41,568 nucleotides of DNA from Lutispora sp041687175 (GTDB lineage Bacteria; Bacillota; Clostridia; Lutisporales; Lutisporaceae), in the NCBI RefSeq assembly GCF_041687175.1, contig NZ_JAWLCK010000013.1, positions 1 to 41,568 of the forward strand, in the 5' to 3' direction. Under the pieces are notes generated by a model. That model did not search any database and was not told the DNA's origin. It saw nothing but the letters and a program-made list of their open reading frames with translations. The translations under genes and the position numbers were made by a program. How positions within the stretch are numbered: position 1 is the stretch's first letter; each line of letters opens with the position of its first letter. This document shows positions 7,513-15,872 of this stretch, one piece after another.

Positions 7513-7581
7513 AATTTAACAATAAATACTCTATTTTTTCTTTATGATACACAATACTCAAATTGTTAGGAGGGTATAAAT

Positions 7582-8721
7582 ATGAATTTTAATCTGACTA
7601 AAGAGCAGGAAATGGTCAGAAAGCTCATGAGGGAATTTGCAGAAAACGAGGTTAAGCCTATAGCTGCAGATGTTGATGAAGAGGCAAGATTTCCCAGAGA
7701 AACAGTGGAGAAAATGGCCAGATATTCAATGATGGGAATACCATTTCCAAAAGAACTTGGAGGAGCTGGTGGCGATACCTTATCCTATATAATCGCCGTA
7801 GAAGAATTGTCCAGAGTTTGCGCAACAACAGGAGTTATACTTTCGGCTCACACATCTTTAGGTGCACATCCCATATATCAATATGGAACAGAAGAACAGA
7901 AGGAAAAATACCTAAAACCTCTTGCGGAAGGAAAATATCTAGGCGCCTTCGGACTTACCGAGCCCAATGCAGGTACTGATGCAGCTGGTCAACAGACAAT
8001 GGCTGTATTAAAGGGAGACCATTATGTATTAAACGGAAGCAAGGTTTTCATCACAAATGGTGGAGAGGCTGATATATATATTATTTTTGCAATGACAGAT
8101 AAGTTAAAGGGAACCAGAGGTATTAGTGCTTTTATAGTAGAAAAGGATTATCCCGGTTTTTCCATTGGAAAAGTTGAAAATAAAATGGGTATAAGAGGCT
8201 CCAGCACTTCAGAGCTTATTTTTGAAGACTGCCTGGTACCAAAGGAAAATTTATTGGGCCAGGAAGGCAAGGGCTTTGGAATTGCCATGCAGACATTGGA
8301 TGGAGGCAGAATAGGTATTGCAGCTCAGGCATTAGGTATAGCTCAAGGTGCATTGGATGAATGTACTAAATATATGAAAGAAAGAAAACAATTCGGTAAG
8401 CCTTTGGCAGCTTTCCAGGGTCTCCAGTGGATGTATGCAGATATGGCTACCAAGGTAGAGGCTGCAAGACTCTTAGTATATAGAGCAGCTATGAAGAAGG
8501 ATGAGAAAAAACCATACTCTGCTGATGCAGCTATGGCAAAACTCTTTGCTGCAGAAACAGCTATGGAGGTAACCACCAATGCAGTCCAGATTCATGGTGG
8601 ATATGGATACATTAAGGATTATCCAATTGAAAGAATGATGAGAGATGCAAAGATAACTGAAATATATGAAGGTACTTCACAGGTGCAGAAGATGGTAATA
8701 TCTGCAAATTTGCTTAAGTAG
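7582..8721 (+). CDS. bcd: Short-chain (butyryl-CoA type) acyl-CoA dehydrogenase
   Basis: A 379-residue flavoprotein of the usual family length that reduces crotonyl-CoA to butyryl-CoA or oxidises the reverse. The N-terminal helical domain, the beta domain with AFGLTEPNAGTDAAGQQTMA and FITNGGEADIYIIFA, and the C-terminal helical domain with QIHGGYGYIKDYPIERMMRDAKI are all present. The catalytic base is Glu363 in IYEGTSQ. Start ATG follows AGGAGGG by 8 nt. It leads a five-gene operon and precedes etfB by 16 nt. With the linked ETF it probably forms an electron-bifurcating Bcd-EtfAB complex, in which NADH reduces both crotonyl-CoA and ferredoxin (established for clostridial homologues, inferred here). 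Short-chain preference is inferred from context. Confidence 0.9.
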   Translation: MNFNLTKEQEMVRKLMREFAENEVKPIAADVDEEARFPRETVEKMARYSMMGIPFPKELGGAGGDTLSYIIAVEELSRVCATTGVILSAHTSLGAHPIYQYGTEEQKEKYLKPLAEGKYLGAFGLTEPNAGTDAAGQQTMAVLKGDHYVLNGSKVFITNGGEADIYIIFAMTDKLKGTRGISAFIVEKDYPGFSIGKVENKMGIRGSSTSELIFEDCLVPKENLLGQEGKGFGIAMQTLDGGRIGIAAQALGIAQGALDECTKYMKERKQFGKPLAAFQGLQWMYADMATKVEAARLLVYRAAMKKDEKKPYSADAAMAKLFAAETAMEVTTNAVQIHGGYGYIKDYPIERMMRDAKITEIYEGTSQVQKMVISANLLK

Positions 8722-8737
8722 ATGGAGGTGCGATGAA

Positions 8738-9526
8738 ATGAAGATAATTGTTTGTATAAAACAAGTTCCGGACACCAATGAGGTTAGAATAGACCCAAAA
8801 ACCGGCACCCTTATTAGAGAAGGCGTTCCCAGCATTATAAACCATGACGATAAAAACGCTTTGGAAGAAGTATTAAAACTAAAGGATAAATATGAGGATG
8901 TCCATGTAACAGTATTGACCATGGGGCCACCTCAAGCTGATGTGGCTTTGAGAGAAGCTCTTGCCATGGGTGCAGACAGAGCCATATTGTTATCTGACAG
9001 AGCCTTTGCAGGATCGGATACTTGGGCTACTGCCAAGACACTCACTGCAGCAGTAAAGAAAATTGGAGACTACGATCTTATTTTCTGCGGAAGACAGGCT
9101 ATAGACGGAGATACAGCTCAGGTTGGACCTCAGTTGGCCGAGGATTTGGGAATTCCTCAAATCACATATGTTACTCATTTAGAGGTAAATGGCAGAGAGG
9201 TAAAAGCTCACAGAGCTTTGGAGGATGGTTATGAAGTTCTCACTACCAAGATGCCATGCCTGTTGACAGCCATTAAAGAATTAAATGAACCTAGATATCC
9301 AAGTGTTAGAGGCATATTTGAAGCCTATAGGGAAAAACAAGTTGAAGTCTGGAGTGCAAAGGATATTGAGATAAATCTTAATGAAACTGGGCTTAACAGC
9401 TCTCCTACCAATGTAAGACAAACCTTTACACCAAGTCCAAAGGGACAGGGGATGATTCTGGAAGGAAATGGACGAGATACGGTTCAAGAACTGCTTTTCA
9501 AACTCGGTGAAAAGCATTTAATATAG
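8738..9526 (+). CDS. etfB: Electron transfer flavoprotein beta subunit
   Basis: A 262-residue EtfB, the typical length. Motifs include MKIIVCIKQVPDTNEVRID at the N terminus, NHDDKNALEEVLKLKD and the nucleotide-binding CGRQAIDGDTAQVGPQLAEDLG at about residues 110-131. In bifurcating ETFs this subunit binds NADH and the bifurcating FAD together with EtfA. GGAGGTG precedes the ATG. It is separated from the dehydrogenase by 16 nt and from etfA by 14 nt, so all are almost certainly co-transcribed. Confidence 0.92.
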   Translation: MKIIVCIKQVPDTNEVRIDPKTGTLIREGVPSIINHDDKNALEEVLKLKDKYEDVHVTVLTMGPPQADVALREALAMGADRAILLSDRAFAGSDTWATAKTLTAAVKKIGDYDLIFCGRQAIDGDTAQVGPQLAEDLGIPQITYVTHLEVNGREVKAHRALEDGYEVLTTKMPCLLTAIKELNEPRYPSVRGIFEAYREKQVEVWSAKDIEINLNETGLNSSPTNVRQTFTPSPKGQGMILEGNGRDTVQELLFKLGEKHLI

Positions 9527-9540
9527 AGGAGGCGAATAGG

Positions 9541-10743
9541 ATGAGCGTTACAATATTAATAGAAAAATGCAGAGGCTGCAGATTATGCTTAAAAGCTTGC
9601 CCCTTTGATGCTATAAAGATGGAAGACGGCAAAGCCGTTATAAATTATGATAAATGTACCAACTGCGGAGCTTGCGAAGCCTCCTGCAGATTCGAAGCTA
9701 TATTGGTTGAGAGGGAAGAGAAAGAGGAAGTAAAGGATTTATCTGCTTATAAAGGTGTCTGGGTATTTGCAGAGCAAAGACAGGGTAAACTAATGTTTAC
9801 ATCTCTTGAGTTGTTAGGAGAAGGAAGAAAGCTTGCTGACAAACTTGGAGTAGAGTTATCTGCTTTGCTTTTAGGCAGTGAAGTTGATGGCATTTGTGAA
9901 GAACTTATCCATTATGGAGCAGATAAAGTAATATATGCTGACCACAAACTATTGCAAAATTATACCACTGACGGTTATACTAAAGTTATAACTGATCTTA
10001 TCAATGAGAAAAAACCAGAAATAGTAATAGTAGGAGCTACTAATATAGGAAGAGATTTGGCTCCCAGGATTGCGGCAAGGCTTAATACAGGTTTGACTGC
10101 TGACTGCACGAAGCTTGATATTGATGAAGAGCAGAAGATTCTCCTTCAGACCCGACCTGCCTTTGGAGGAAATATTATGGCAACCATTGTTACTCCAAAG
10201 CATAGGCCACAAATGGCTACCGTAAGACCCGGAGTTATGAAGAAGATGGAAAAGGATGAAAACAGAAAAGGCATCGTGGAAAAAGTCGATGTGAAGCTTC
10301 ATGACGAGGATATAAAGGTTAAAGTAGAAGAAATAGTGAAATCTGCAAAACAGATTGTAAATCTTGTAGAGGCTCAATATATAGTTTCTGGAGGAAGGGG
10401 ATTGGGAGGACCAGAAGGCTTCAAGCTCATGAAGGAATTGGCAGACGCATTAGGCGGAGTTGTCGGTTCATCTCGTGCTGCTGTTGATTCAGGATGGATT
10501 TCCCATGACCATCAGGTAGGTCAGACTGGTAAGACTGTAAGACCTAAGGTATATATAGCCTGCGGTATTTCGGGAGCAATACAGCACTTGGCAGGAATGC
10601 AAAACAGCGATTGCATAATAGCTATCAATAAGAATCCTGATGCACCCATTTTCTCAGTTGCAGACTACGGAATTGTGGGAGATCTGTATAAAGTAGTTCC
10701 TATGCTCATTGAAGAGGTGAAAAAGCTCAAAGAACAAAAATAA
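9541..10743 (+). CDS. etfA: Electron transfer flavoprotein alpha subunit with N-terminal 2[4Fe-4S] ferredoxin domain
   Basis: A 400-residue EtfA, about 60-70 residues longer than the ordinary form. Residues 1-55 are a ferredoxin domain with two full cluster motifs: Cys10-x2-Cys13-x2-Cys16-x3-Cys20-Pro and Cys39-x2-Cys42-x2-Cys45-x3-Cys49. The EtfA body follows, with the C-terminal FAD domain marked by SGGRGLGGPEGF, SRAAVDSGW and VGQTGKTVRP..YIACGISGAIQHLAGM. The same fusion is known from CarE of the caffeyl-CoA reductase complex in Acetobacterium woodii, where the extra clusters probably pass electrons to ferredoxin. GGAGG precedes the ATG. It lies between etfB and crt in the operon. Confidence 0.92.
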   Translation: MSVTILIEKCRGCRLCLKACPFDAIKMEDGKAVINYDKCTNCGACEASCRFEAILVEREEKEEVKDLSAYKGVWVFAEQRQGKLMFTSLELLGEGRKLADKLGVELSALLLGSEVDGICEELIHYGADKVIYADHKLLQNYTTDGYTKVITDLINEKKPEIVIVGATNIGRDLAPRIAARLNTGLTADCTKLDIDEEQKILLQTRPAFGGNIMATIVTPKHRPQMATVRPGVMKKMEKDENRKGIVEKVDVKLHDEDIKVKVEEIVKSAKQIVNLVEAQYIVSGGRGLGGPEGFKLMKELADALGGVVGSSRAAVDSGWISHDHQVGQTGKTVRPKVYIACGISGAIQHLAGMQNSDCIIAINKNPDAPIFSVADYGIVGDLYKVVPMLIEEVKKLKEQK

Positions 10744-10756
10744 AGGAGGGTCCTCT

Positions 10757-11533
10757 ATGGAGTATAAGCATCTGACATTGACTCAGGATGGTAATGTAGG
10801 CATTTTAACCATTAGCAGACCAAAAGCCTTAAACGCTCTCAACAGATCAGTGTTGCAGGAACTGGATGCTGCACTTGACGAATTGGAAAAGAAAGAAGAT
10901 GTATATGTGATAGTTCTTACAGGAGAAGGCAAAGCTTTTGTTGCAGGTGCAGATATAGCAGAAATGAAAGATATGACTCCAAAAGAGGCTAGAGAATTTG
11001 GAGAAATGGGTTCCAGAGTTTTCAGAAAGCTGGAGATAATGACTAAACCTGTTATTGCAGCTGTCAACGGATATGCTCTGGGAGGGGGCTGTGAGCTTGC
11101 TATGGCATGTGATATAATTATTGCTGGAGAGCAGGCTAAATTTGGTCAACCGGAGGTAGGCTTAGGGATAACACCGGGATTTGGTGGTACACAACGATTG
11201 CCTAGAATAGTTGGGACAAAGATTGCCAAGGAACTTATATTTACAGGGGCAACTATAGGGGCCCAGGAAGCCCAGAGGATTGGGCTTGTAAATAAAGTAG
11301 TACCGCCTAACACTTCTTTACAGGCCGCCATAGAAATGGGTAAGACAATAGCCTCTAAAGGACAAGTGGCTGTTAGAAATGCAAAGGCTGCCATTGATCG
11401 AGGCATTGAAACAGATATTGACAATGGTGTGGCTATAGAAAACGAAAGATTTGCCGCATGCTTTGAAAGTGTTGACCAAAAAGAAGGCATGACAGCATTT
11501 ATAGAAAAAAGAAAGCCTAATTTTAAAAATTAA
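10757..11533 (+). CDS. crt: Enoyl-CoA hydratase / crotonase
   Basis: A 258-residue crotonase that hydrates crotonyl-CoA to 3-hydroxybutyryl-CoA. The CoA-binding FVAGADIAEMKDM segment (61-73) and oxyanion-hole GYALGGGCELAMACD (105-119) are intact. The two catalytic glutamates are present at Glu113 and Glu133 (GQPEVGLG). Length is typical of clostridial Crt. AAAGGAGG precedes the ATG. Next to etfA and hbd it supplies the hydration step between the dehydrogenase and 3-hydroxybutyryl-CoA dehydrogenase. Confidence 0.92.
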   Translation: MEYKHLTLTQDGNVGILTISRPKALNALNRSVLQELDAALDELEKKEDVYVIVLTGEGKAFVAGADIAEMKDMTPKEAREFGEMGSRVFRKLEIMTKPVIAAVNGYALGGGCELAMACDIIIAGEQAKFGQPEVGLGITPGFGGTQRLPRIVGTKIAKELIFTGATIGAQEAQRIGLVNKVVPPNTSLQAAIEMGKTIASKGQVAVRNAKAAIDRGIETDIDNGVAIENERFAACFESVDQKEGMTAFIEKRKPNFKN

Positions 11534-11547
11534 TGGAGGTGTGTCAG

Positions 11548-12384
11548 ATGAAAGTATTTGTATTGGGATCCGGCACCATGGGTACAGGAATAGTTCAGAC
11601 CTTTGCCCAGGCAGGCATCGAAGTAACTATGAGAGAAAGAACTCCTGGAAAAGGCATGAATAAAATCGTTAAAGCCTTGGATAAATTAGTACAAAAAGGT
11701 AAGATGGCAGAAGAAGAGAAAAACCGTATATTAGGAAACATTAAATCTGCACAGGAACTTGAAGCAGCTAAGGATGCAGACCTGGTGATAGAGGCTGCCG
11801 TAGAAGAACTCCATCTGAAAAAGGAACTTTTCGCTGAGTTGGATAAGATATGCAAACCTGAAGCTATTTTAGCCACAAATACTTCATCATTATCTATAAC
11901 TGAGATAGCTAGTGCAACAAGCAGGCCTGACAAGGTAATAGGCATGCACTTTTTCAACCCGGTTCCATTGATGAAGCTTGTAGAAGTTATAAAGGGAATA
12001 GCTACATCTCAGGAAACAAGAGATAAGATATTTGAGATATCTGAAAAGGTGGGCAAAAAGCCTGTAGAAGTAGAAGAAGCTCCTGGTTTTGTGGTTAACA
12101 GAATACTTATCCCCATGATAAATGAAGCAGTAGGAATACTGGCAGAAGGTGTGGCTAAGGCTGAAGATATAGATGAGGCAATGAAGCTTGGTGCGAACCA
12201 TCCTATGGGACCGTTGGCTTTGGCAGATTTGATAGGAAATGATGTTTGCCTTGCTATAATGGAAGTATTATATACTGAATTTGGCGATTCTAAATACAGG
12301 CCACATCCCCTCCTCAGAAAAATGGTAAGAGGAAATCTTCTTGGAAGAAAGACTGGCAAGGGATTCTACGATTATAATAAGTAG
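11548..12384 (+). CDS. hbd: 3-hydroxybutyryl-CoA dehydrogenase
   Basis: A 278-residue NAD(P)-dependent dehydrogenase interconverting acetoacetyl-CoA and 3-hydroxybutyryl-CoA. The Rossmann motif VLGSGTMGTGI lies at residues 5-15. Active-site residues match the family in spacing: Ser113 (NTSSLSI), His134 (GMHFFNPVPLMKLVE), Glu146 and Asn184 (PGFVVNRIL). I place the start at ATG 11548, which has GGAGGTG 7 nt upstream; an in-frame ATG at 11533 would overlap the crt stop and lacks such a site. It is the last gene of the operon. No thiolase is linked, so acetoacetyl-CoA must come from a gene elsewhere or from an amino-acid pathway. Confidence 0.92.
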   Translation: MKVFVLGSGTMGTGIVQTFAQAGIEVTMRERTPGKGMNKIVKALDKLVQKGKMAEEEKNRILGNIKSAQELEAAKDADLVIEAAVEELHLKKELFAELDKICKPEAILATNTSSLSITEIASATSRPDKVIGMHFFNPVPLMKLVEVIKGIATSQETRDKIFEISEKVGKKPVEVEEAPGFVVNRILIPMINEAVGILAEGVAKAEDIDEAMKLGANHPMGPLALADLIGNDVCLAIMEVLYTEFGDSKYRPHPLLRKMVRGNLLGRKTGKGFYDYNK

Positions 12385-12399
12385 AAGCATATACATAGT

Positions 12400-12428
12400 G
12401 AGCCACCGGGGACCGTCCCCGGTGGTTC
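12400..12428 (+). terminator. Strong GC-rich hairpin after hbd
   Basis: A 13-bp stem (12400-12412 with 12416-12428, one G-U pair) with a 3-nt CCG loop includes the core GGGGACCGTCCCC. It is followed by ATTTTAAAA rather than a good U-run, and the next gene's ribosome binding site starts about 10 nt later. It may be a leaky terminator or an mRNA-stabilising or processing hairpin between the acyl-CoA operon and the next gene. Confidence 0.55.
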
Positions 12429-12450
12429 ATTTTAAAAGGGAGGTGTATAG

Positions 12451-13482
12451 ATGAATATTGCTCTGATTGGCTGTGGAGGAGTAGGCAAAGCTTTCATAAA
12501 GCTGTTGCAAGAAAAAGAGGGGCCACTGATGAATCAAGGCCTTAATATATCACTAAAGTATGTTATAGGAAGCAAAGGCGGCATATATAACCCCCAAGGA
12601 ATAGATAAGGAAGATATACTGAACTTTATGGCATCAGAAAAGGATATAACAAAATACCCCAAAGGTGGAGCTCATAAGCTATCTATTGATGATATTATAG
12701 ATAATAAAGACGTGGATATGCTTATAGAGCTTACTCCCACTGATAAGGAAACCGGCGAGCCTGGTATGACTCATATTACGAAGGCTTTGGATAATGGTAT
12801 TAATGTGGTTACAGGCAATAAAGGCCCTATAATGCTAGCCTATAGAAAATTAAAAGCTATTGCAAAGGCTAATGGTGCTCAATTAGCTATTGGCTGCACC
12901 ACAGGAGGAGCATTGCCTTCCATCAATGCAGGAATTATGGATTTGGCAGGTTCTAGAATACTTTCAATAGAGGGTGTATTGAACGGTACTACCAATTTCA
13001 TTATTCAGGAAATGGAGACAAAGGGTATAGGCTATGAGGAAGCATTAAGAACAGCTCAAAACATTGGCATAGCAGAGGCAGACCCATCCCTGGATGTGGA
13101 AGGATGGGATACAGCTATGAAGATGCTTATACTCGTCAATGTATTAATGGAAGAAGATAAAACTTTGAAAGATATTAAGGTATCAGGAATAACGGCAATG
13201 ACCCAGGAAGACATAAAGAAGGCAGCAACAGATGGTAAGAAGCTGAAGCTTATTGGAAAGGCAGTTAAAAATGAAGAAGGACTTGAGATGTGTGTTTCAC
13301 TAGAAGAGATTTCTCCTGATCACCCACTCTATGGAGTTGATGGTAAAAATAAAGGGGTCAGATATGTATCTGATGCTCTTGGAGACTTGACTATAATAGG
13401 AGGTGCTTCAGGGACAAGAGCAGCGGCAGCTTCTATACTTCGAGATGTTATAAATATATATAGAGGTTATAGGTTTGTCTAG
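12451..13482 (+). CDS. Short homoserine dehydrogenase-like oxidoreductase (no ACT domain)
   Basis: A 343-residue protein of the homoserine dehydrogenase family. The N-terminal Rossmann domain carries IALIGCGGVGKAF. The catalytic domain keeps the family lysine (Lys124 in VTGNKGPI), the NGTTNFI loop and the signature AEADPSLDVEGWDTAMK (Glu209, Asp220, Lys224, equivalent to catalytic residues of yeast Hom6). It lacks the C-terminal ACT regulatory domain found in its neighbour, so it should not be feedback-regulated through ACT. It may make homoserine or act on a related gamma-aldehyde; the paralogue next door is a conventional Hom, which argues for a different role here (inference). GGGAGGTG precedes the ATG. 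It sits 66 bp after hbd, behind a hairpin, with no evident promoter of its own. Confidence 0.75.
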   Translation: MNIALIGCGGVGKAFIKLLQEKEGPLMNQGLNISLKYVIGSKGGIYNPQGIDKEDILNFMASEKDITKYPKGGAHKLSIDDIIDNKDVDMLIELTPTDKETGEPGMTHITKALDNGINVVTGNKGPIMLAYRKLKAIAKANGAQLAIGCTTGGALPSINAGIMDLAGSRILSIEGVLNGTTNFIIQEMETKGIGYEEALRTAQNIGIAEADPSLDVEGWDTAMKMLILVNVLMEEDKTLKDIKVSGITAMTQEDIKKAATDGKKLKLIGKAVKNEEGLEMCVSLEEISPDHPLYGVDGKNKGVRYVSDALGDLTIIGGASGTRAAAASILRDVINIYRGYRFV

Positions 13483-13500
13483 ACTTGTGACCTTTTTCTA

Positions 13501-13529
13501 TTGCCAAACTCATTAAAGGCTGGTACAAT
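13501..13529 (+). promoter_or_regulatory. Sigma-A promoter of hom
   Basis: TTGCCA (13501-13506), 17 nt, TACAAT (13524-13529). Spacing is ideal and both hexamers match 5 of 6 consensus bases. It is located 88 nt before the hom ATG at 13617, giving a leader of about 80 nt in which I see no recognisable riboswitch or T-box. Confidence 0.65.
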
Positions 13530-13616
13530 GTTTATTATATGGATACAAATGTATACCACAAACGAACAAAGCACTGTATATATACATATACGGCGAATAG
13601 ATATGGAGGCATATAT

Positions 13617-14909
13617 ATGAGTAAAGAAGTAAAAATAGCTATAATGGGTTTTGGTACGGTTGGCACAGGAACTTATAAAATATTAAAGGATAATGGAGAG
13701 CTAATCAAAAATCAAGTAGGTGCAGATATTGTTGTTGAAAAAATACTGGTAAGAGATAGGAATAAGAAAAGGAACATTGAGGTTTCTGATGATTTGATTA
13801 CTATCAATGCTGATGATATTTTGGAAGATCCATCAATAGATATTGTGGTAGAGCTCATGGGCGGGCAGGAGCCAGCCTATTCATATATAATGAAGGCTTT
13901 GGATAATGGAAAACATGTGGTAACAGCCAATAAGGAGCTTATAGCCAAAAGAGGTAGAGAAATATTGGCTAAGGCTGACAGTAAAGGTCTCGGTCTATGT
14001 TTTGAAGCCAGTGTTTGTGGGGGTATTCCCATAATCAGAGCCTTTAAGACTTCTTTGGCAGGAGACAAGATTAAAAGGATTATGGGCATAGTAAACGGAA
14101 CAACCAACTATATTCTTACAAAGATGGCCCAGGAAGGCAGTGATTATAAAGAAGCTTTAGGACAAGCCCAGGACAAAGGCTATGCAGAAGCTGATCCTAC
14201 AGCAGATGTGGAAGGGTTTGATGCGGCTTATAAGATGGCTATTCTTTCTTCCATAGGGTTTCATTCAAAAGTAGATATTGATAAGGTGAAAAGAGAAGGT
14301 ATATCAAAGATAACCAAGACGGATATTGAATACGGAAAAGAACTGGGATGGACTATAAAGCTTCTTGGAATCGCTCAGGATGTGGATGGTAAGCTGGAGG
14401 TTGGTGTAAGTCCGGTTATGCTTCCAAAGGAACATCCACTGGCTTTGGTAAACGGGGTCAACAACGCTGTATTTGTGAATTCTGAGGCCGTAGGAGAGCT
14501 GATGTTTTATGGACCCGGAGCCGGTCAAATGGCAACGGGGAATTCGGTAGCTGCAGATATAATGGATATAGCAAAGGAAGTGGTTCTTGGGAATGCTATG
14601 AAGACTAACTGCAGCTGCTTTGAGGACAAGATTGTGGCGGAAGAATCAAGGGTAAGCTATTATACAAGGATTAGTGTAGTTAACAAGCCAGGAGTATTAG
14701 CTCAAATAGCATCTGTATTCGGAAATTTTGGGGTAAGTATAGAGTCTGTCCTTCAAAAGAAGACAGAAGGAGATAGAGCAGAAATAGTCTGGATCACTTC
14801 TAAGGTGGAAGAAAGCAGTTTTAGAAAAGCTATAACATCAGTAAAATCTTTAGATGTGGTAAAGGAGGTTTCCAGCATTATTAGAGTTGAAGCTAATGGT
14901 TATTGTTAA
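13617..14909 (+). CDS. hom: Homoserine dehydrogenase with ACT domain
   Basis: A 430-residue enzyme reducing aspartate semialdehyde to homoserine for threonine and methionine synthesis. It shows the Rossmann motif IMGFGTVGTGTYKIL, TANKELIAKRG with the catalytic lysine, NGTTNYILTKM, and YAEADPTADVEGFDAAYK. A C-terminal ACT domain (about residues 345-425, starting SYYTRISVVNKPGVLAQIASVF) suggests threonine feedback, as in other bacterial Hom proteins. I use ATG 13617 (MSKEVKIAIMG) because GGAGG lies 8 nt upstream; the frame is open upstream to 13539 but without a binding site. It has its own promoter and follows a shorter paralogue. Confidence 0.92.
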   Translation: MSKEVKIAIMGFGTVGTGTYKILKDNGELIKNQVGADIVVEKILVRDRNKKRNIEVSDDLITINADDILEDPSIDIVVELMGGQEPAYSYIMKALDNGKHVVTANKELIAKRGREILAKADSKGLGLCFEASVCGGIPIIRAFKTSLAGDKIKRIMGIVNGTTNYILTKMAQEGSDYKEALGQAQDKGYAEADPTADVEGFDAAYKMAILSSIGFHSKVDIDKVKREGISKITKTDIEYGKELGWTIKLLGIAQDVDGKLEVGVSPVMLPKEHPLALVNGVNNAVFVNSEAVGELMFYGPGAGQMATGNSVAADIMDIAKEVVLGNAMKTNCSCFEDKIVAEESRVSYYTRISVVNKPGVLAQIASVFGNFGVSIESVLQKKTEGDRAEIVWITSKVEESSFRKAITSVKSLDVVKEVSSIIRVEANGYC

Positions 14910-14930
14910 TTTGAATAATTGTGCTATAAT
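14903..14930 (+). promoter_or_regulatory. Sigma-A promoter of the second EamA gene
   Basis: TTGTTA (14903-14908), 16 nt, TATAAT (14925-14930). The -10 is perfect and the -35 overlaps the hom stop codon. Transcription would start about 25-30 nt before the ATG at 14966. Confidence 0.6.
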
Positions 14931-14965
14931 TATTGAGGATTATAATTAGAGTAGGAGATAAAAAT

Positions 14966-15844
14966 ATGACGGAAATAGAGTCTAACACTTTAGAGTTAAA
15001 AAGGTTTAGAGCTTATGCAGAGCTTTTGTTTGCGTCCTTTACATGGGCTCTTGCTACAATAATCATTAAAAAGTATATAGGGACTATTCCATCCTTTCAC
15101 CTTTTAATGGGGAGATTTGTAGCAGGAACGCTTTTTATTTTTGCATTGCAGCCTTATAATGTTGTGAGGATAAAAAAGAAGGATTTAAAAATCGGAGTGC
15201 CTTTAGGTTTCCTGGTGTTTGGAGCTTATGTCTTCGGTGTTATATGTCTTAAGTATACCAGTGCTTCCAAGTCTGGATTTCTGGTATCGTTGTCTGTGTT
15301 ATTCATACCCTTGTTTGAAACTATAAGGAGGAAAGTTGCACCTTCCAAGTGGATAGTCATGAGTGTTGCCATGTCGCTGGTGGGAATGGTTTTGATTTCA
15401 GGAATCAATGGAGGAGGCTTCAACTATGGAGATATGCTGGCAATAGCCTCATCTATAATCTATACAGCCTATGTTTTGTCTTTGGCTAGGTATGGAAAGG
15501 ATATAGAAGAAACATTGCTTACTTTGATTCAACTGGCAGTGGTATCTGTATGCTGTATACTGGCTGTAATCATATTTGAGGGCTTCAGTATGCAGTATAT
15601 TAAGGAAGGGTTGATTCCAATACTTATTATTGGAGTTCTCTGTACTGGTGTCACCACCTTGCTGCAGACCAGAGCACAAAAGGTGGCAAGCCCTGAGAGC
15701 GCAGGGATACTATTTCTAGGAGAACCCTTATTTACGCTGATTATGTCCTATTTTATTCTCAATGAAACCATTCTCTTTAGTGGATTGGTTGGAGCAATTC
15801 TTATACTCTCATCTTTGGTTATAGCAGTATTGAAAAAGATTTAG
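14966..15844 (+). CDS. EamA/DMT-family transporter
   Basis: A 292-residue membrane protein with two EamA repeats. It carries ASFTWALATIIIKKYIG at the first membrane segment, LKYTSASKSGFLVSLSVLFIPLFE ending the first repeat, and TTLLQTRAQKVASPESAGILFLGEPLFTLIMSYFILNE in the second. Ten membrane segments are likely. Substrate unknown; DMT proteins beside hom can export threonine or homoserine, but this is only suggestive. The start at 14966 is supported by AGGAG about 9 nt upstream; the frame extends to 14933 without a binding site. It is distinct from the EamA gene at 6330. Confidence 0.85.
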   Translation: MTEIESNTLELKRFRAYAELLFASFTWALATIIIKKYIGTIPSFHLLMGRFVAGTLFIFALQPYNVVRIKKKDLKIGVPLGFLVFGAYVFGVICLKYTSASKSGFLVSLSVLFIPLFETIRRKVAPSKWIVMSVAMSLVGMVLISGINGGGFNYGDMLAIASSIIYTAYVLSLARYGKDIEETLLTLIQLAVVSVCCILAVIIFEGFSMQYIKEGLIPILIIGVLCTGVTTLLQTRAQKVASPESAGILFLGEPLFTLIMSYFILNETILFSGLVGAILILSSLVIAVLKKI

Positions 15845-15872
15845 GAGGGAAAAGAACCCTCCTATTTTGTTT
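15843..15872. terminator. Bidirectional terminator between convergent genes
   Basis: A 7-bp stem AGGAGGG (15843-15849) with CCCTCCT (15857-15863) and a 7-nt A-rich loop, followed by ATTTTGTTTT on the plus strand and by a T-rich stretch on the minus strand. It overlaps the stop codons of both convergent genes and probably serves both. Confidence 0.7.

Noticed and set aside
9949..10377. 142-residue minus-strand ORF inside etfA
   Set aside because: It is a composition shadow of a conserved gene on the opposite strand, lacking a start signal.
7582..12384. Complete butyrate pathway operon
   Set aside because: No thiolase, phosphotransbutyrylase, butyrate kinase or CoA-transferase gene is present, so only the acetoacetyl-CoA to butyryl-CoA segment can be claimed.
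13530..13616. Leader of hom tested as T-box or riboswitch
   Set aside because: The leader is only about 80 nt, with no T-box motif (TGGNACC) and no strong terminator before the ATG.
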